DNA of 64,000 nucleotides, from the NCBI GenBank assembly GCA_964501985.1, contig CAZCVY010000005.1:6038-70037 (forward strand), given 5' to 3'. Numbering within the stretch: the first letter of the stretch is position 1; each line of letters starts with the position of its first letter. This DNA comes from Bog-366 sp964501985 (GTDB lineage Bacteria > Acidobacteriota > Terriglobia > UBA7540). Positions 42,396 through 51,681 of the stretch are shown here, one piece after another. A model generated the notes under the pieces. That model did no database searches and was not told where the DNA came from. It saw nothing but the letters and a program-made list of their open reading frames with translations. The position numbers were made by a program, and so were the translations under genes.

Positions 42396-44255
42396 ATGAA
42401 GGATCAGCTTATTCGGCTCGGGATACTGGTGGCGCCAATGTTGCTAATTGGGATCGAATCGCTCCCGCACGATTTGGTGATGCAGCGAGCGGCGCCGGCC
42501 GAGCAGGCAAATTCCGCCCCCAACACCAATCCCCAATGGGCGGCAAACCTTCATCCGGATAATGCTTTCTCCACAGCGGTCCGAGATACGTTGGCCGGAC
42601 ATCGCAGCGCCTGGATTCTGTGGCTCGAAAATCCCGATGCCGCCGCCGGGCACAACCAGGAGAGTTACAAAACGGTCCTGGAAGCACTCGGGTATGAGGT
42701 AAAGATCTTAGATAATCCCGAGTTCCATCGGGCGCCCAGCGCAAACGACGTGCTTCTGATTGTTCCCCAGGCCGTCGGTAAGCGGCTGACCGAGCCGCAA
42801 CAACACCGGATTATCCAGTATCTCCGGTCGGGAGGAGGAGTGGTTGCTGACGGCGAGCAGGCTTGGCTCGAGCAGATTGGATTTAAGTTTGCCGGCGTTC
42901 CGATGAGGGTATCGTCGGTCGCCGATCCTCGCCATTCCGAAATCAAATTGACCTGGCGCCCCGAAGAACCTGTGGCGCGATTTACGGCACCCGGCGACGT
43001 CCGCAAGTTGATGGTCGAAAATGGCAGCGGACAACCAGTGGCGCTGGCCGGCTCGTTCGGGCGCGGCCGCTTCGTTTATCTGTCGGCGAGTCTCGACACC
43101 TACACGAACGAGGGCACCAGCCACTACCCCTATTTTCCCGAGTATCTCAGCACGACATTCGGAGCGACGAACCCTCGGCGCAGCAGTCGCCTGGAGGTGT
43201 ACTTCGATCCCAATTATCGCTTAGGGATGGATCTCAACCGGCTGGCAGCCAACTGGCACGATTCGGGGATCGGCACGATTTATGTGGCGGCATGGGTGTT
43301 CAACCGGAATTTTTCCTTTGCCTACGATGACTTGGTTCGCGCCTGCCACCGCAACGGCATTGCCGTTTACGCCTGGTTCGTGTTCCCCATGATCACTCCG
43401 AAGATGTGGGATGATCATCCGGAATGGCGGGAGAAGACAGCCACGGGCGCCGACGGCAACGTCGGCTGGCGCTATTTGATGAACTTTCAGAATCCCGACT
43501 GTTTTGACGCCGCGATGGCTTGGATGAAAGGCCTCCTGAATTCCAGTGATTGGGACGGCGTCAACGTTACGGAATTGAATTTCGACGCGGACTTCGTGGA
43601 TTATCTACGCCCGGATAAGTTTGTACCGATGAACGACATTGTGCGGGCGGACTTCAAGAAGAAGGCGGGCTTTGACCCCATCGAGCTGTTCCAACCGGAC
43701 TCGTCCCACTACTATAAAAAGAGCCCGTCCGGAATGACCAAGTTCCAGCTTTACCGCGAAGACATTGTGGTGGATTGGCACCGGCGCGTGCTGGCGGAAC
43801 TGGAACCTTTGTGCAAACCGCGAGGATTGGAAATCATCGTCACCATGCTCGATGGCCTGCATGACGACTATGTGCGGCCGGCGCTCGGTGTGGACTCGCG
43901 CCGGATTGCCGCCCTGATGCGAGACTTTCCTTTTACGCTGCAAGTTGAGGACCCCGCGCGTTTCTGGATGATGCCTCCGGAACGTTACCGGCGGTTCGCG
44001 GAAACTTATCTCAAGCTGGTTCCCGACCCCCATCGCCTGATGTTTGACGTCAACGTGGTGGATAACCGGGACATCACGAATACCCATCTGCCCTCCAAAA
44101 CGGCCACGGGCACCGAACTCGCGTTGACGCTTCTGAGCGCGGCGGCGACGTCCGGACGAGTAGCCCTATATTCCGAATATTCCGTATCCCCCAAGGACTG
44201 GGACATCATCCAGATGGTATTGGGCCGCCCCACTTCAATGCTAGGTTGCCGGTAG
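42396..44255 (+). CDS. Exported protein: GATase-like domain plus TIM-barrel (glycoside-hydrolase-like)
   Basis: 619 residues with a short N-terminal hydrophobic stretch (LGILVAPMLLIGIESL). The first third resembles a glutamine-amidotransferase/beta-galactosidase-middle-like fold (YKTVLEALGYEVKIL, VLLIVPQAVGKRL, LRSGGGVVADGEQ, GSFGRGRFVYLSAS). Residues about 270-600 look like a TIM barrel: GTIYVAAWVFN, AVYAWFVFPMITPKMWDDHPEW, DGVNVTELNFD, IIVTMLDGLHDD. This domain pair occurs in polysaccharide-processing proteins (PelA-like or GHL families), but the catalytic residues cannot be assigned. Unknown substrate. Confidence 0.7.
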   Translation: MKDQLIRLGILVAPMLLIGIESLPHDLVMQRAAPAEQANSAPNTNPQWAANLHPDNAFSTAVRDTLAGHRSAWILWLENPDAAAGHNQESYKTVLEALGYEVKILDNPEFHRAPSANDVLLIVPQAVGKRLTEPQQHRIIQYLRSGGGVVADGEQAWLEQIGFKFAGVPMRVSSVADPRHSEIKLTWRPEEPVARFTAPGDVRKLMVENGSGQPVALAGSFGRGRFVYLSASLDTYTNEGTSHYPYFPEYLSTTFGATNPRRSSRLEVYFDPNYRLGMDLNRLAANWHDSGIGTIYVAAWVFNRNFSFAYDDLVRACHRNGIAVYAWFVFPMITPKMWDDHPEWREKTATGADGNVGWRYLMNFQNPDCFDAAMAWMKGLLNSSDWDGVNVTELNFDADFVDYLRPDKFVPMNDIVRADFKKKAGFDPIELFQPDSSHYYKKSPSGMTKFQLYREDIVVDWHRRVLAELEPLCKPRGLEIIVTMLDGLHDDYVRPALGVDSRRIAALMRDFPFTLQVEDPARFWMMPPERYRRFAETYLKLVPDPHRLMFDVNVVDNRDITNTHLPSKTATGTELALTLLSAAATSGRVALYSEYSVSPKDWDIIQMVLGRPTSMLGCR

Positions 44256-45250
44256 TGTCGTCCTACGGGTAGGAAATTGAGGCGACAAAACCCAAATATT
44301 TCGCCCTCCGTCGGGCATTTGGTCCGCGCTTGGCTTCCAATTGGACGGATTGTTGCTCGGATATTACATGGAGAAGTATCCTTGCGTGGTAACACGCACA
44401 CGAATGGGCTATGGCAGGACCCCATCCGAAAAGCTGGCCAGGAACGCTAGGTGGCACGTCGCGGGTGGTAGATGGGTCTGAAGGCGCGGTCGGCGTTACG
44501 AGACAGAGGAATTGCGATTCCAAGGCGTGAGGCGATCCACCAGTCTGCTATTCAAGGCCGAAAAGAGGGGCACAGACCGGCCAAGGCAATGAAAAATGAA
44601 GGTTCATCCGGGGATGTTGATGAAAAGAAAGAAGGACAGGTATCAGGTGTCAGGGGCCAGGTGTCAGGGGCCAGGTGTCAGGGCTAAGCCTCACGGGTAC
44701 CCGGCCAATGTGAAAGGTGCTTGATGGAGAAAATAGTCAAAAATGAAGGTTCATCCGGGGATGTTGATGAAAAGAAAGAAGGACAGGTATCAGGTGTCAA
44801 GGGCCGGGTGTCAGGGCTAAGCCTCACGGGTAGCCGACCAATGTGAAAGGTGCTTGGTGGAGAAAATAGTCAAAAATGAAGGTTCATCCGGGGATGTTTA
44901 TGAAAAAAAAGGATTGGCTGGCAGAACATCGGTCAGAAAACCAGCTCATTTCACGAAAATGCCCCAATCGAGAGCCATTTGAGTCGAGCCGGTCGGGCTT
45001 TTGGCCGAAACTGCAGCGATTGTGCGGCTATCGAGACGAAGTAGGTTCCATGTTGCGTGCAACCGGCATCCTGCCCCTGAAGCGGTGTGGCCGAGACGGC
45101 CATCACAGAATCGCTAAATCGCTCAATGATCCGATGACCCGATCGCCGGATGGCCCGATGTCCCGATCGAGTGCACCTTCCTTGTCAACTCAGGCGGTGG
45201 GCCTTACAATAGGAAGGATGGAGTCTCATCGGTAGGGCAATCTATATACT
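44256..45250. other. Non-coding repeat region before secA
   Basis: Nearly 1 kb: tandem repeats at 44,592-44,918, then GATCCGATGACCCGATCG-type repeats at about 45,105-45,165 related to those at 37,465-37,500. TATACT touches the secA start codon (45,245-45,250), too close to be its -10. Open frames here merely read the repeats. Confidence 0.6.
44592..44918 (+). repeat. Tandem repeat, 147/133-bp units, with ATGAAGGT core
   Basis: Units begin at 44592, 44739 and 44872 (third truncated). Each opens with AAAAATGAAGGTTCATCC and runs through TTGATGAAAAGAAAG, TCAGGTGTCAGGG, CTAAGCCTCACGGGTA and GTGAAAGGTGCTTG. The first unit is 14 bases longer than the second because it has one more GGCCAGGTGTCAGG sub-repeat. 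The opening block is the same family as loci 30,207 and 58,064, in the opposite strand orientation. Confidence 0.9.
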
Positions 45251-48200
45251 ATGGGAAATTATCTACAATTCGCATTAGGCAAGGTTCTGGGAACGAAAAA
45301 CGAACGTGAATTGAAGCGGCTTGGCGGGCGCGTGATTGAAATCAATGCCTTCGAGCCGGAAATGCAGGGGCTCTCCGACGCCGAGTTCCCCCTGCGCACG
45401 AAGCGGCTTAAGGAACGCCTGGCTGGTGGAGCTTCGCTCGACGAGATCCTTCCCGAGGCCTTTGCCCTTTGCCGGGAAGCGGGACGCCGCACGCTGAACA
45501 TGCGGCACTTCGACGTGCAACTCCTCGGCGGCATGGTGCTGCATGAAGGCAAGATCGCGGAAATGAAGACGGGCGAAGGCAAGACGCTGGTGGCCACGCT
45601 CCCTTGTTACCTGAATGCGCTCGAGGGTAAGGGCGTACACCTCGTCACCGTGAACGATTACCTGGCCAAGCGCGACGCCGCTTGGATGGGACCGATCTAC
45701 CGCTTGCTGGGTCTGAGCGTCGGGGTGATCGTCCACGACCTGAGCGACGACGAACGGCGGGCCGCCTACGGTTGCGACCTCACCTACGGTACCAATAACG
45801 AGTTCGGGTTCGACTACTTGCGCGACAACATGAAGTTCGACCTCAAGGACTACGTCCAGCGGCCGCACCATTACGCCATCGTGGACGAGGTTGACTCGAT
45901 CCTGATTGACGAGGCGCGCACCCCGCTGATTATTTCGGGCTCGTCCGACGAAGCCACCGACAAGTACTACCGCGTGGACAAGGTCATTCCCCATCTGATC
46001 GAAAAAGAGGACTACGAGGTTGACGAGAAGCGCCGCCAGGCCACGCCCACCGAGTCCGGAATTGCCAAGGCCGAGAAGCTGCTGGGACTCGAGAACCTCT
46101 ACGACCCCGCCAACATCGAGTTCAATCACCACTTCCAGCAGGCGCTGAAAGCTCACACCCTCTTCAAGCTGGACAAGGACTACGTGGTAAAGGACGGCGA
46201 AGTCATCATCGTGGATGAATTCACGGGCCGCCTGATGCCTGGCCGCCGCTGGAGTGACGGTCTGCACCAAGCCGTCGAGGCCAAGGAAGGCGTTAAGATC
46301 GAGGGTGAGAACCAGACCCTCGCCACGGTCACCTTCCAGAACTATTTCCGCATGTACGAAAAACTGGCGGGCATGACCGGCACGGCGGAAACGGAAGCGG
46401 CGGAATTCGAGAAGATTTACAACCTGGAAATCGTCATCGTCCCGACGAACCGCACCCTGATCCGGCACGAATACCCCGACGTGGTTTACCGGACGGAGCG
46501 CGAGAAGTTCAATGCGGTGATTGAGGAGATTCAAGCCGATCACCTGTGCGGCCAGCCGGTGCTGGTGGGCAGCATCGCCATCGAAAAGTCCGAGCGCTTG
46601 AGCTCGGCGCTGAAGAAAGCTGGTGTCGTGCCCGCCACTCTGCAACAACTTGCCAAGCAAGCGGGCCTCGAAGGCCCGAAGCTGAAGATATGGGTGGAGC
46701 GTCTGGCGCAATCCCCCAATCCGGCGCTCGATTGGCTGACGCGCGCGGGGGTGGGAGTCTCGACCGTAAAGGAAATGCTGGGCCAGGGCCGGTACCAATC
46801 CCTGGCGTCGGGAGCCAACGGCACACGCCGGACTTTCCTCGAAGCCGTGCTGAAGCATGCGCCCCGCGGATACCCCTATAACGGCCTGCCTGCCGCTGAC
46901 GAATCGATTCTTCCCGACCTTGTTGCACTTGCAAATAATACCGAGGAAAAGTATCTTCCGGTTCTGGATTATCTTATCGAGCATCGGTGCCAGCCGGCGC
47001 GCGTGGCGGAGGTTTTGGGCCTGAAAGAAGTCCGGCATAACGTGCTGAATGCCAAGCAACACGAGCGCGAGGCGCTGGTGGTGGCGCAAGCCGGGCGCGT
47101 CGGCGCGATCACCGTGTCCACCAACATGGCCGGCCGCGGCACCGACATCCTGCTGGGCGGCAATCCGGAAACCATGGCGCGCGAGGAATTCCGCAAGGCG
47201 CCCGAGAAGTATCGCGAACAGGGCATCAGCCCCGATCCTCCCGAGCGGCCGCCGGAAGGCTCAGAGACGGACGTCTTCGGCGCGTACGTGGAAGCCTACG
47301 CCGCCTGGAGAAAACAGTGGGGAGAATTCGTGGACCGCTTCAAAGCGGTCACTGACGCCGAGCACGCCAAGGTGGTGGCACTGGGAGGGCTGCACATCCT
47401 CGGCACGGAGCGGCACGAGGCGCGGCGTATCGACAATCAGTTGCGCGGGCGCGCCGGCCGCCAGGGCGATCCCGGGTCCTCGCGCTTCTACCTCTCGCTC
47501 GAAGACGACCTGCTACGCATTTTCGCCGGCGAGCGCATTTCCAGCATCATGCACAAGCTGGGCATGGAAGAGGGCGTGCCCATTGAATCGCGCCTGATTT
47601 CGAAACGCATCGAGGCCGCTCAGAAAGCCGTTGAGGCCCAGAACTTCGAATCGCGCAAACATCTGCTTGAGTACGACGATGTGATGAACAAGCAGCGCGA
47701 GACCATTTACGGTTTGCGCCGCCAATTGCTGGAAGGAAGCGACCAAAAAGAGTTCGTAATGGAGGCGGCCGACCGTGTAGTGGAGTGGCTGGTGGAGAAA
47801 TTCTGCCCCAAGGACCAGCACGCTGACCAGTGGAACACCAGCGGCCTGCGCACGGAATTCTGGGGAAGGTTCGGAGTCGACCTGAAGCAGCACGAGCTTC
47901 CATACGATCCCAAGCGCCTCGACGATCTCAGCTCTCAGCTCAAGGAACTCGCCCACAAGCACTACGACGAACGCGAGACCGTGTGGGGCGGCGAGCGCAT
48001 GCGGATGCACGAACGCATGATTATGCTGCAGGTGGTCGACGGCCAGTGGAAAGACCACCTGCTGGCCATGGATCACCTGAAGGAAGGCATCGGCCTGCGC
48101 GGTTACAGCCAGCGCGATCCTCTCGTCGAATACAAGCGCGAATCCTTCGAGATGTTCGAAGCCTTGATGGACCGCGTGGAAGATGAAACCCTGCGCTACC

Positions 48201-48487
48201 TCTTCCTGATGCGCACCCCCGACGAAGAAGAGGAAATGATTCGCCAGTACCAGCAGCGCAAGCGGCGTGAACAGCGCGAAATGCAAATGGTGGGCGCGGG
48301 GGCGGTGGAGAAACCAAAGCAGGTCATTCGGCGCGAAAAGATTGGCCGCAACGATCCCTGCCCTTGCGGGAGCGGGAAGAAATACAAGAAATGCCACGGA
48401 GCGGGAGGGCCGGTGGCCACCGCGCCGGCCGCTGCCGGAGGCAAGGGCGCAGGGCCGGAGAAACCCGCGGCGAGCGCCAAAGCGTAG
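45251..48487 (+). CDS. secA: Preprotein translocase ATPase SecA with large NBD2 insertion
   Basis: 1,078 residues, longer than the usual 850-950. SecA drives export through SecYEG. Walker A MKTGEGKT (about residue 104), DEVD box VDEVDSILIDEAR, preprotein cross-linking domain, NAKQHEREA and TNMAGRGTDI in NBD2, and the C-terminal zinc ligand GRNDPCPCGSGKKYKKCH. Between SERLSSALKKAGV (about 445) and RHNVLNAKQHE (about 594) there are roughly 135 extra residues with helical character (LQQLAKQAGLEGPKLKIWVE, LPDLVALANNTEEKY), where most SecA proteins go directly on. The frame stays open and all motifs are present. The start ATG lacks a good Shine-Dalgarno sequence. Confidence 0.95.
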   Translation: MGNYLQFALGKVLGTKNERELKRLGGRVIEINAFEPEMQGLSDAEFPLRTKRLKERLAGGASLDEILPEAFALCREAGRRTLNMRHFDVQLLGGMVLHEGKIAEMKTGEGKTLVATLPCYLNALEGKGVHLVTVNDYLAKRDAAWMGPIYRLLGLSVGVIVHDLSDDERRAAYGCDLTYGTNNEFGFDYLRDNMKFDLKDYVQRPHHYAIVDEVDSILIDEARTPLIISGSSDEATDKYYRVDKVIPHLIEKEDYEVDEKRRQATPTESGIAKAEKLLGLENLYDPANIEFNHHFQQALKAHTLFKLDKDYVVKDGEVIIVDEFTGRLMPGRRWSDGLHQAVEAKEGVKIEGENQTLATVTFQNYFRMYEKLAGMTGTAETEAAEFEKIYNLEIVIVPTNRTLIRHEYPDVVYRTEREKFNAVIEEIQADHLCGQPVLVGSIAIEKSERLSSALKKAGVVPATLQQLAKQAGLEGPKLKIWVERLAQSPNPALDWLTRAGVGVSTVKEMLGQGRYQSLASGANGTRRTFLEAVLKHAPRGYPYNGLPAADESILPDLVALANNTEEKYLPVLDYLIEHRCQPARVAEVLGLKEVRHNVLNAKQHEREALVVAQAGRVGAITVSTNMAGRGTDILLGGNPETMAREEFRKAPEKYREQGISPDPPERPPEGSETDVFGAYVEAYAAWRKQWGEFVDRFKAVTDAEHAKVVALGGLHILGTERHEARRIDNQLRGRAGRQGDPGSSRFYLSLEDDLLRIFAGERISSIMHKLGMEEGVPIESRLISKRIEAAQKAVEAQNFESRKHLLEYDDVMNKQRETIYGLRRQLLEGSDQKEFVMEAADRVVEWLVEKFCPKDQHADQWNTSGLRTEFWGRFGVDLKQHELPYDPKRLDDLSSQLKELAHKHYDERETVWGGERMRMHERMIMLQVVDGQWKDHLLAMDHLKEGIGLRGYSQRDPLVEYKRESFEMFEALMDRVEDETLRYLFLMRTPDEEEEMIRQYQQRKRREQREMQMVGAGAVEKPKQVIRREKIGRNDPCPCGSGKKYKKCHGAGGPVATAPAAAGGKGAGPEKPAASAKA

Positions 48488-48558
48488 GGGTGAAGCTCGT
48501 ACCTTGCCTTGGCCGATTACCGCACAATCGGGCTCAGAGGTTACGGTAAGCGTTTCGA

Positions 48559-49398
48559 CTACAAGCCGGCAACGAATGTCCGGAGATACCCGAGGTAATT
48601 CTCGCCGCCCGCTTCCATCAAATCATTGTGGCCCGCCCCTTCGATCGAGTAGAAGTGTTTGGGCTCAGGCGCTGCGGCAAAAAGCTGCTGGCCCATTGCG
48701 AACGGCACCACCTTATCACGCGTGCCGTGGACAATGAGAATCGGCGCGTGCACACTGCGAATCTTTTGGAGCGAGTTGAATCGGGACTTCGCGGCGTATC
48801 CGAGAAAAGGAATCGCAAACATTCGCTGCGCCATCGCCGGCGCGCTCGTGAAGGAACTCTGGACGATCAGCCCGCCACACTGCCGTCGGGACGCCAGATT
48901 CACCGCTACTGCGCCGCCGAGGGAATGCCCGTAGATGATGATGTCCTGCGCGCGAAAATGGCGCTGGTTTATCAGATAGTCGTAGGCCGCGACGGCGTCG
49001 CGGTAAACTCCCGCTTCATCGGGGCTGCCTTCGCTTCGCCCGTAGCCGCGATAATCGACGGCGAGGATGTTGACCCCGATCTTTGCGAGCCGTCTCAGAT
49101 GCGGAAGGTCGTATCCGATGTTTTCCGCGTCGCCGTGAAACCAGAGGAGGAGTTGCTTGGAGGCGGGGTTCGAACGGTAGAAGGCGTTGATTTTGACGCC
49201 ATCAGACGTTTGCAGCCAGACGTCATCAACATCGCCTTCGTAGGTTTGAGGTGGTGGGAACCCCTCGGGGTAGCGTGGCGGAAAGTAGATCAGCCGATTT
49301 TCGATAACCCTGATGGCGACGAAAAGAATTGCCAATCCGGCCACGATTGCCAGCAGCACCACCTTCAAAAGCCTCTTCAACTTCGCGGCGCTCTCCAT
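48559..49398 (-). CDS. Membrane-anchored alpha/beta hydrolase (Bem46-like)
   Basis: 279 residues with one N-terminal transmembrane helix (about 11-30). Then the abhydrolase core: WFHGDAENIG (oxyanion), VDYRGYGRSEGSP, nucleophile GHSLGG (Ser159), acid in HGTRDKVVP and base in GAGHNDLM. Resembles Bem46/YfhR-like serine hydrolases; substrate unknown. Convergent with secA and upstream gene of unrelated function. Confidence 0.88.
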   Translation of the reverse strand: MESAAKLKRLLKVVLLAIVAGLAILFVAIRVIENRLIYFPPRYPEGFPPPQTYEGDVDDVWLQTSDGVKINAFYRSNPASKQLLLWFHGDAENIGYDLPHLRRLAKIGVNILAVDYRGYGRSEGSPDEAGVYRDAVAAYDYLINQRHFRAQDIIIYGHSLGGAVAVNLASRRQCGGLIVQSSFTSAPAMAQRMFAIPFLGYAAKSRFNSLQKIRSVHAPILIVHGTRDKVVPFAMGQQLFAAAPEPKHFYSIEGAGHNDLMEAGGENYLGYLRTFVAGL

Positions 49399-49436
49399 CG
49401 CCTTCCGACCTGCGGCGGCGCTCGTTCGAAGTGAGA

Positions 49437-49469
49437 CCCGGCCTCATCCCCTTGCGGAGTGAGGCCGGG
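49437..49469 (-). terminator. Stem-loop just after htrA
   Basis: 10-bp stem (CCCGGCCTCA/TGAGGCCGGG) with a 13-base loop, about 10 bases beyond the HtrA stop. No T-run follows, so termination is probable but not certain. Confidence 0.5.
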
Positions 49470-49478
49470 CCCTAGGGG

Positions 49479-51005
49479 TTATTGGCCGTCGTCGCCGCCG
49501 CCATTACCGTCGGGTGAAATGACCACGAATAAGCCATTGCCCTGACGGTTGACTCGCAGCAGCGTCTGCCCTTTGGCTTGAGCGGCGAGTTTGTTGAAGT
49601 CCGTGACGTTGCGCACCGGTTGCCGATTGATGCTTTCGATCACGTCGCCTTCCTGAAGCCCGAATTGAGCCGCGGGGCTATTCGGGTCAACCTGGACGAT
49701 GATCACGCCAGTCACATTCGGCGGTAACCCGGCTTGATCGCGGAGCGAAGAGGTGAGGTTTTGCACATCCAAGCCGCGCAGCGTCCCCTGCTGAACACCG
49801 CCACCACCCGTACGCGCGTTGAGATCGGAAGGACGCTCGCCAAGCGTTACCTTAAAGGTCATCGGTTGGCCATCGCGCAGGATGTCCAAGGTGACCACGG
49901 CGCCGGGGCTCAGATTCGTGATCTGGGCGGTAAGCTGGCCGGCATCGCCAATGATCTCGCCGTTGAGTTTGCGAATGACGTCCCCCGTCTTGAGCCCTGC
50001 TTTGTCGGCAGGCCCTCCCGCGGTCACGTCCTGTGCGAGGGCGCCAGCAGAATCCGGAACCTTGAATTGCTTCGCCAAATCGTCAGTCAAATCCGTGATC
50101 TGGACGCCAAGGTATCCGCGGCTTACCTTGCCGGTTTTGATCAAATCCTCCATGATGTGCTTCGCCATATTCGAAGGAATGGCAAACCCGATTCCGACGA
50201 AGCCGCCTTCGCCGCCTGGCCCCGAATTCCCGCTCAGAATTGCGGTGTTAATGCCAACCACCTGTCCGTGGATGTTCACCAGACCGCCGCCGGAATTCCC
50301 CGGGTTGATCGCGGCATCGGTCTGGATGAAGTTTTGAAATACTTCAATCTGCCCGCTGGCACGCTTCAACGCGCTCACGCTGCCTCGGGTCACGGTGAAG
50401 TACTGGCCAAAGGGGTTCCCAAATGCCATGACCGTGTCGCCCACCTTGAGCTGGTCGGAATCGCCAAAGGACGCGGTGGGCAGGCCGCTCCCATCAATCT
50501 TGACGACGGCGACATCCGTCTGCGGATCGGCCCCGACGACTTTACCCTTAAAAGTCCGTTTGTCGGAAAGGGTCACCGAAATTTCGGTGGCCTTGGCGAT
50601 CACATGGTTGTTCGTCACAATATACCCATCGGGCGAAACAATCACGCCGCTGCCGAGCGCGTGCTCGCGCTGCTCGCGGGGAACCTGCGGAAACATGTTC
50701 CCAAAGAATTGCCGGAAAAACGGATCGTTCAGAAAAGGCGATTGCTGAACCTTGGTAACCTGCGTGGACTGAATCGCCACAATGGCAGGAGTAACTGCTT
50801 TGGCGATGCGCTCGTAAGCCTGGTTCTGCCGCTCCAAGACATCGATGTCAGGCCCATCCAGTTCCTTCCCTTGGGCCATGGCAAAATCCGGAAAAACGTG
50901 ATGCCCCTGGTAGAGCATGAACGATAACCCCAGAGTGAGGACACCGATCAACGTGAGGCTTAAACCTCTCAAGTTTTCCCGCAAGAATCGTCTGTCAAAT
51001 CGCAT
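49479..51005 (-). CDS. HtrA/DegP-family periplasmic serine protease
   Basis: 508 residues. ATG 51005 has AAGGAGG eight bases upstream; a longer frame would bury the signal anchor (about 12-30). Trypsin-like protease domain with His in VTNNHVI, Asp in TDVAVVKID and Ser in NPGNSGGGLV; then two PDZ domains (about 290-390 and 410-490: SRGYLGVQITDL..., VIIVQVDPNSPAAQFGLQEGDVI). Periplasmic quality-control protease/chaperone. An insertion of Gln/Gly-rich sequence (GGGGVQQGTLRG) links the PDZ domains. Confidence 0.93.
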   Translation of the reverse strand: MRFDRRFLRENLRGLSLTLIGVLTLGLSFMLYQGHHVFPDFAMAQGKELDGPDIDVLERQNQAYERIAKAVTPAIVAIQSTQVTKVQQSPFLNDPFFRQFFGNMFPQVPREQREHALGSGVIVSPDGYIVTNNHVIAKATEISVTLSDKRTFKGKVVGADPQTDVAVVKIDGSGLPTASFGDSDQLKVGDTVMAFGNPFGQYFTVTRGSVSALKRASGQIEVFQNFIQTDAAINPGNSGGGLVNIHGQVVGINTAILSGNSGPGGEGGFVGIGFAIPSNMAKHIMEDLIKTGKVSRGYLGVQITDLTDDLAKQFKVPDSAGALAQDVTAGGPADKAGLKTGDVIRKLNGEIIGDAGQLTAQITNLSPGAVVTLDILRDGQPMTFKVTLGERPSDLNARTGGGGVQQGTLRGLDVQNLTSSLRDQAGLPPNVTGVIIVQVDPNSPAAQFGLQEGDVIESINRQPVRNVTDFNKLAAQAKGQTLLRVNRQGNGLFVVISPDGNGGGDDGQ

Positions 51006-51681
51006 ACAATCTTCCTCCTTCAGGCGACCGGTGAAGCCTCTTTGCCGGATAGCCCGGCTCGTTGTCATCTCGGTCGTGGCATTCGCGCGAGATCAAGTCC
51101 CCTCGACGCGTCAAGAAAATCATCATAGCCGTTTCAATACAGATGATCCCAGAGCAACTCATAATCAAGCCCCTGAATTATTAGACGGAATTCCTTTGTT
51201 TATGTCATCAAGGTGGGTAGTACGTCAATTCCTTCACGTGATCTTTCTCCCGGACGGCTACCTACTATCGCTCAGTAACCCTTATGTCAAACCCCTACTA
51301 TCATTGATGCTTAATTATGGAATAAGGGTTTACCGCATGTGCCCGACAGGGTCACATTCTTCATCCCAAAATCTTGCCACGAACGGCGGTCATCTGTCCA
51401 TCATACCCGGAGGCGAGTGGTGTCCCAATTTGAACCAAACGCCGCTATCTTGGCGGCTCCTGTGCCGGCTGGAAGCCGGCGCTACGCCTCAAATTAGGAC
51501 ACTACCCGGAGGCGCATGTTGTCACTGATTGTGATCTTTAGTAGTATCCAGCCCCTTGGAGACTGGAGTGCCGATTAAAGCGCGACAGGAGAGGAATATC
51601 TGACGGTTCATCAAGCCTGCGGCTGCTAAACTACCTGATGAACGGAATCTTCCGCGGCTTGGCCCGGCAGACCGATAACCC
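51006..51681. other. Divergent intergenic region htrA to acylase
   Basis: About 680 bases: GC-neutral DNA with AACCCTTATGTC...AATAAGGGTT symmetry (51,270-51,330) and the inverted-repeat element at 51,420-51,502. Promoters for htrA and the acylase must lie here; no clear hexamers were found. Confidence 0.45.
51420..51502. mobile_element. 83-bp inverted-repeat element with flanking direct repeats
   Basis: Ends 51420-51433 and 51489-51502 (GTGTCCCAATTTGA/TCAAATTAGGACAC) pair at 13 of 14. Inside are two hairpins, GCCGC...GCGGC and GCCGGC...GCCGGC, including GGCTGGAAGCC. TACCCGGAGGCG occurs directly repeated at 51404-51415 and 51503-51514, as expected for an insertion duplicating its target (left copy is separated by four bases). 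No coding capacity. Confidence 0.6.

Noticed and set aside
44592..44918. CRISPR array
   Set aside because: Units are contiguous tandem copies that differ only by sub-repeat number; there are no unique spacers and no cas genes.
44876..45235. Small plus-strand open frame before secA
   Set aside because: Its first codons read the repeat core and the rest reads unstructured repeat DNA; no ribosome-binding site.
45275..47089. 604-codon minus-strand open frame opposite secA
   Set aside because: It is a shadow of the SecA frame in high-GC DNA; low-complexity composition, no domain motifs.
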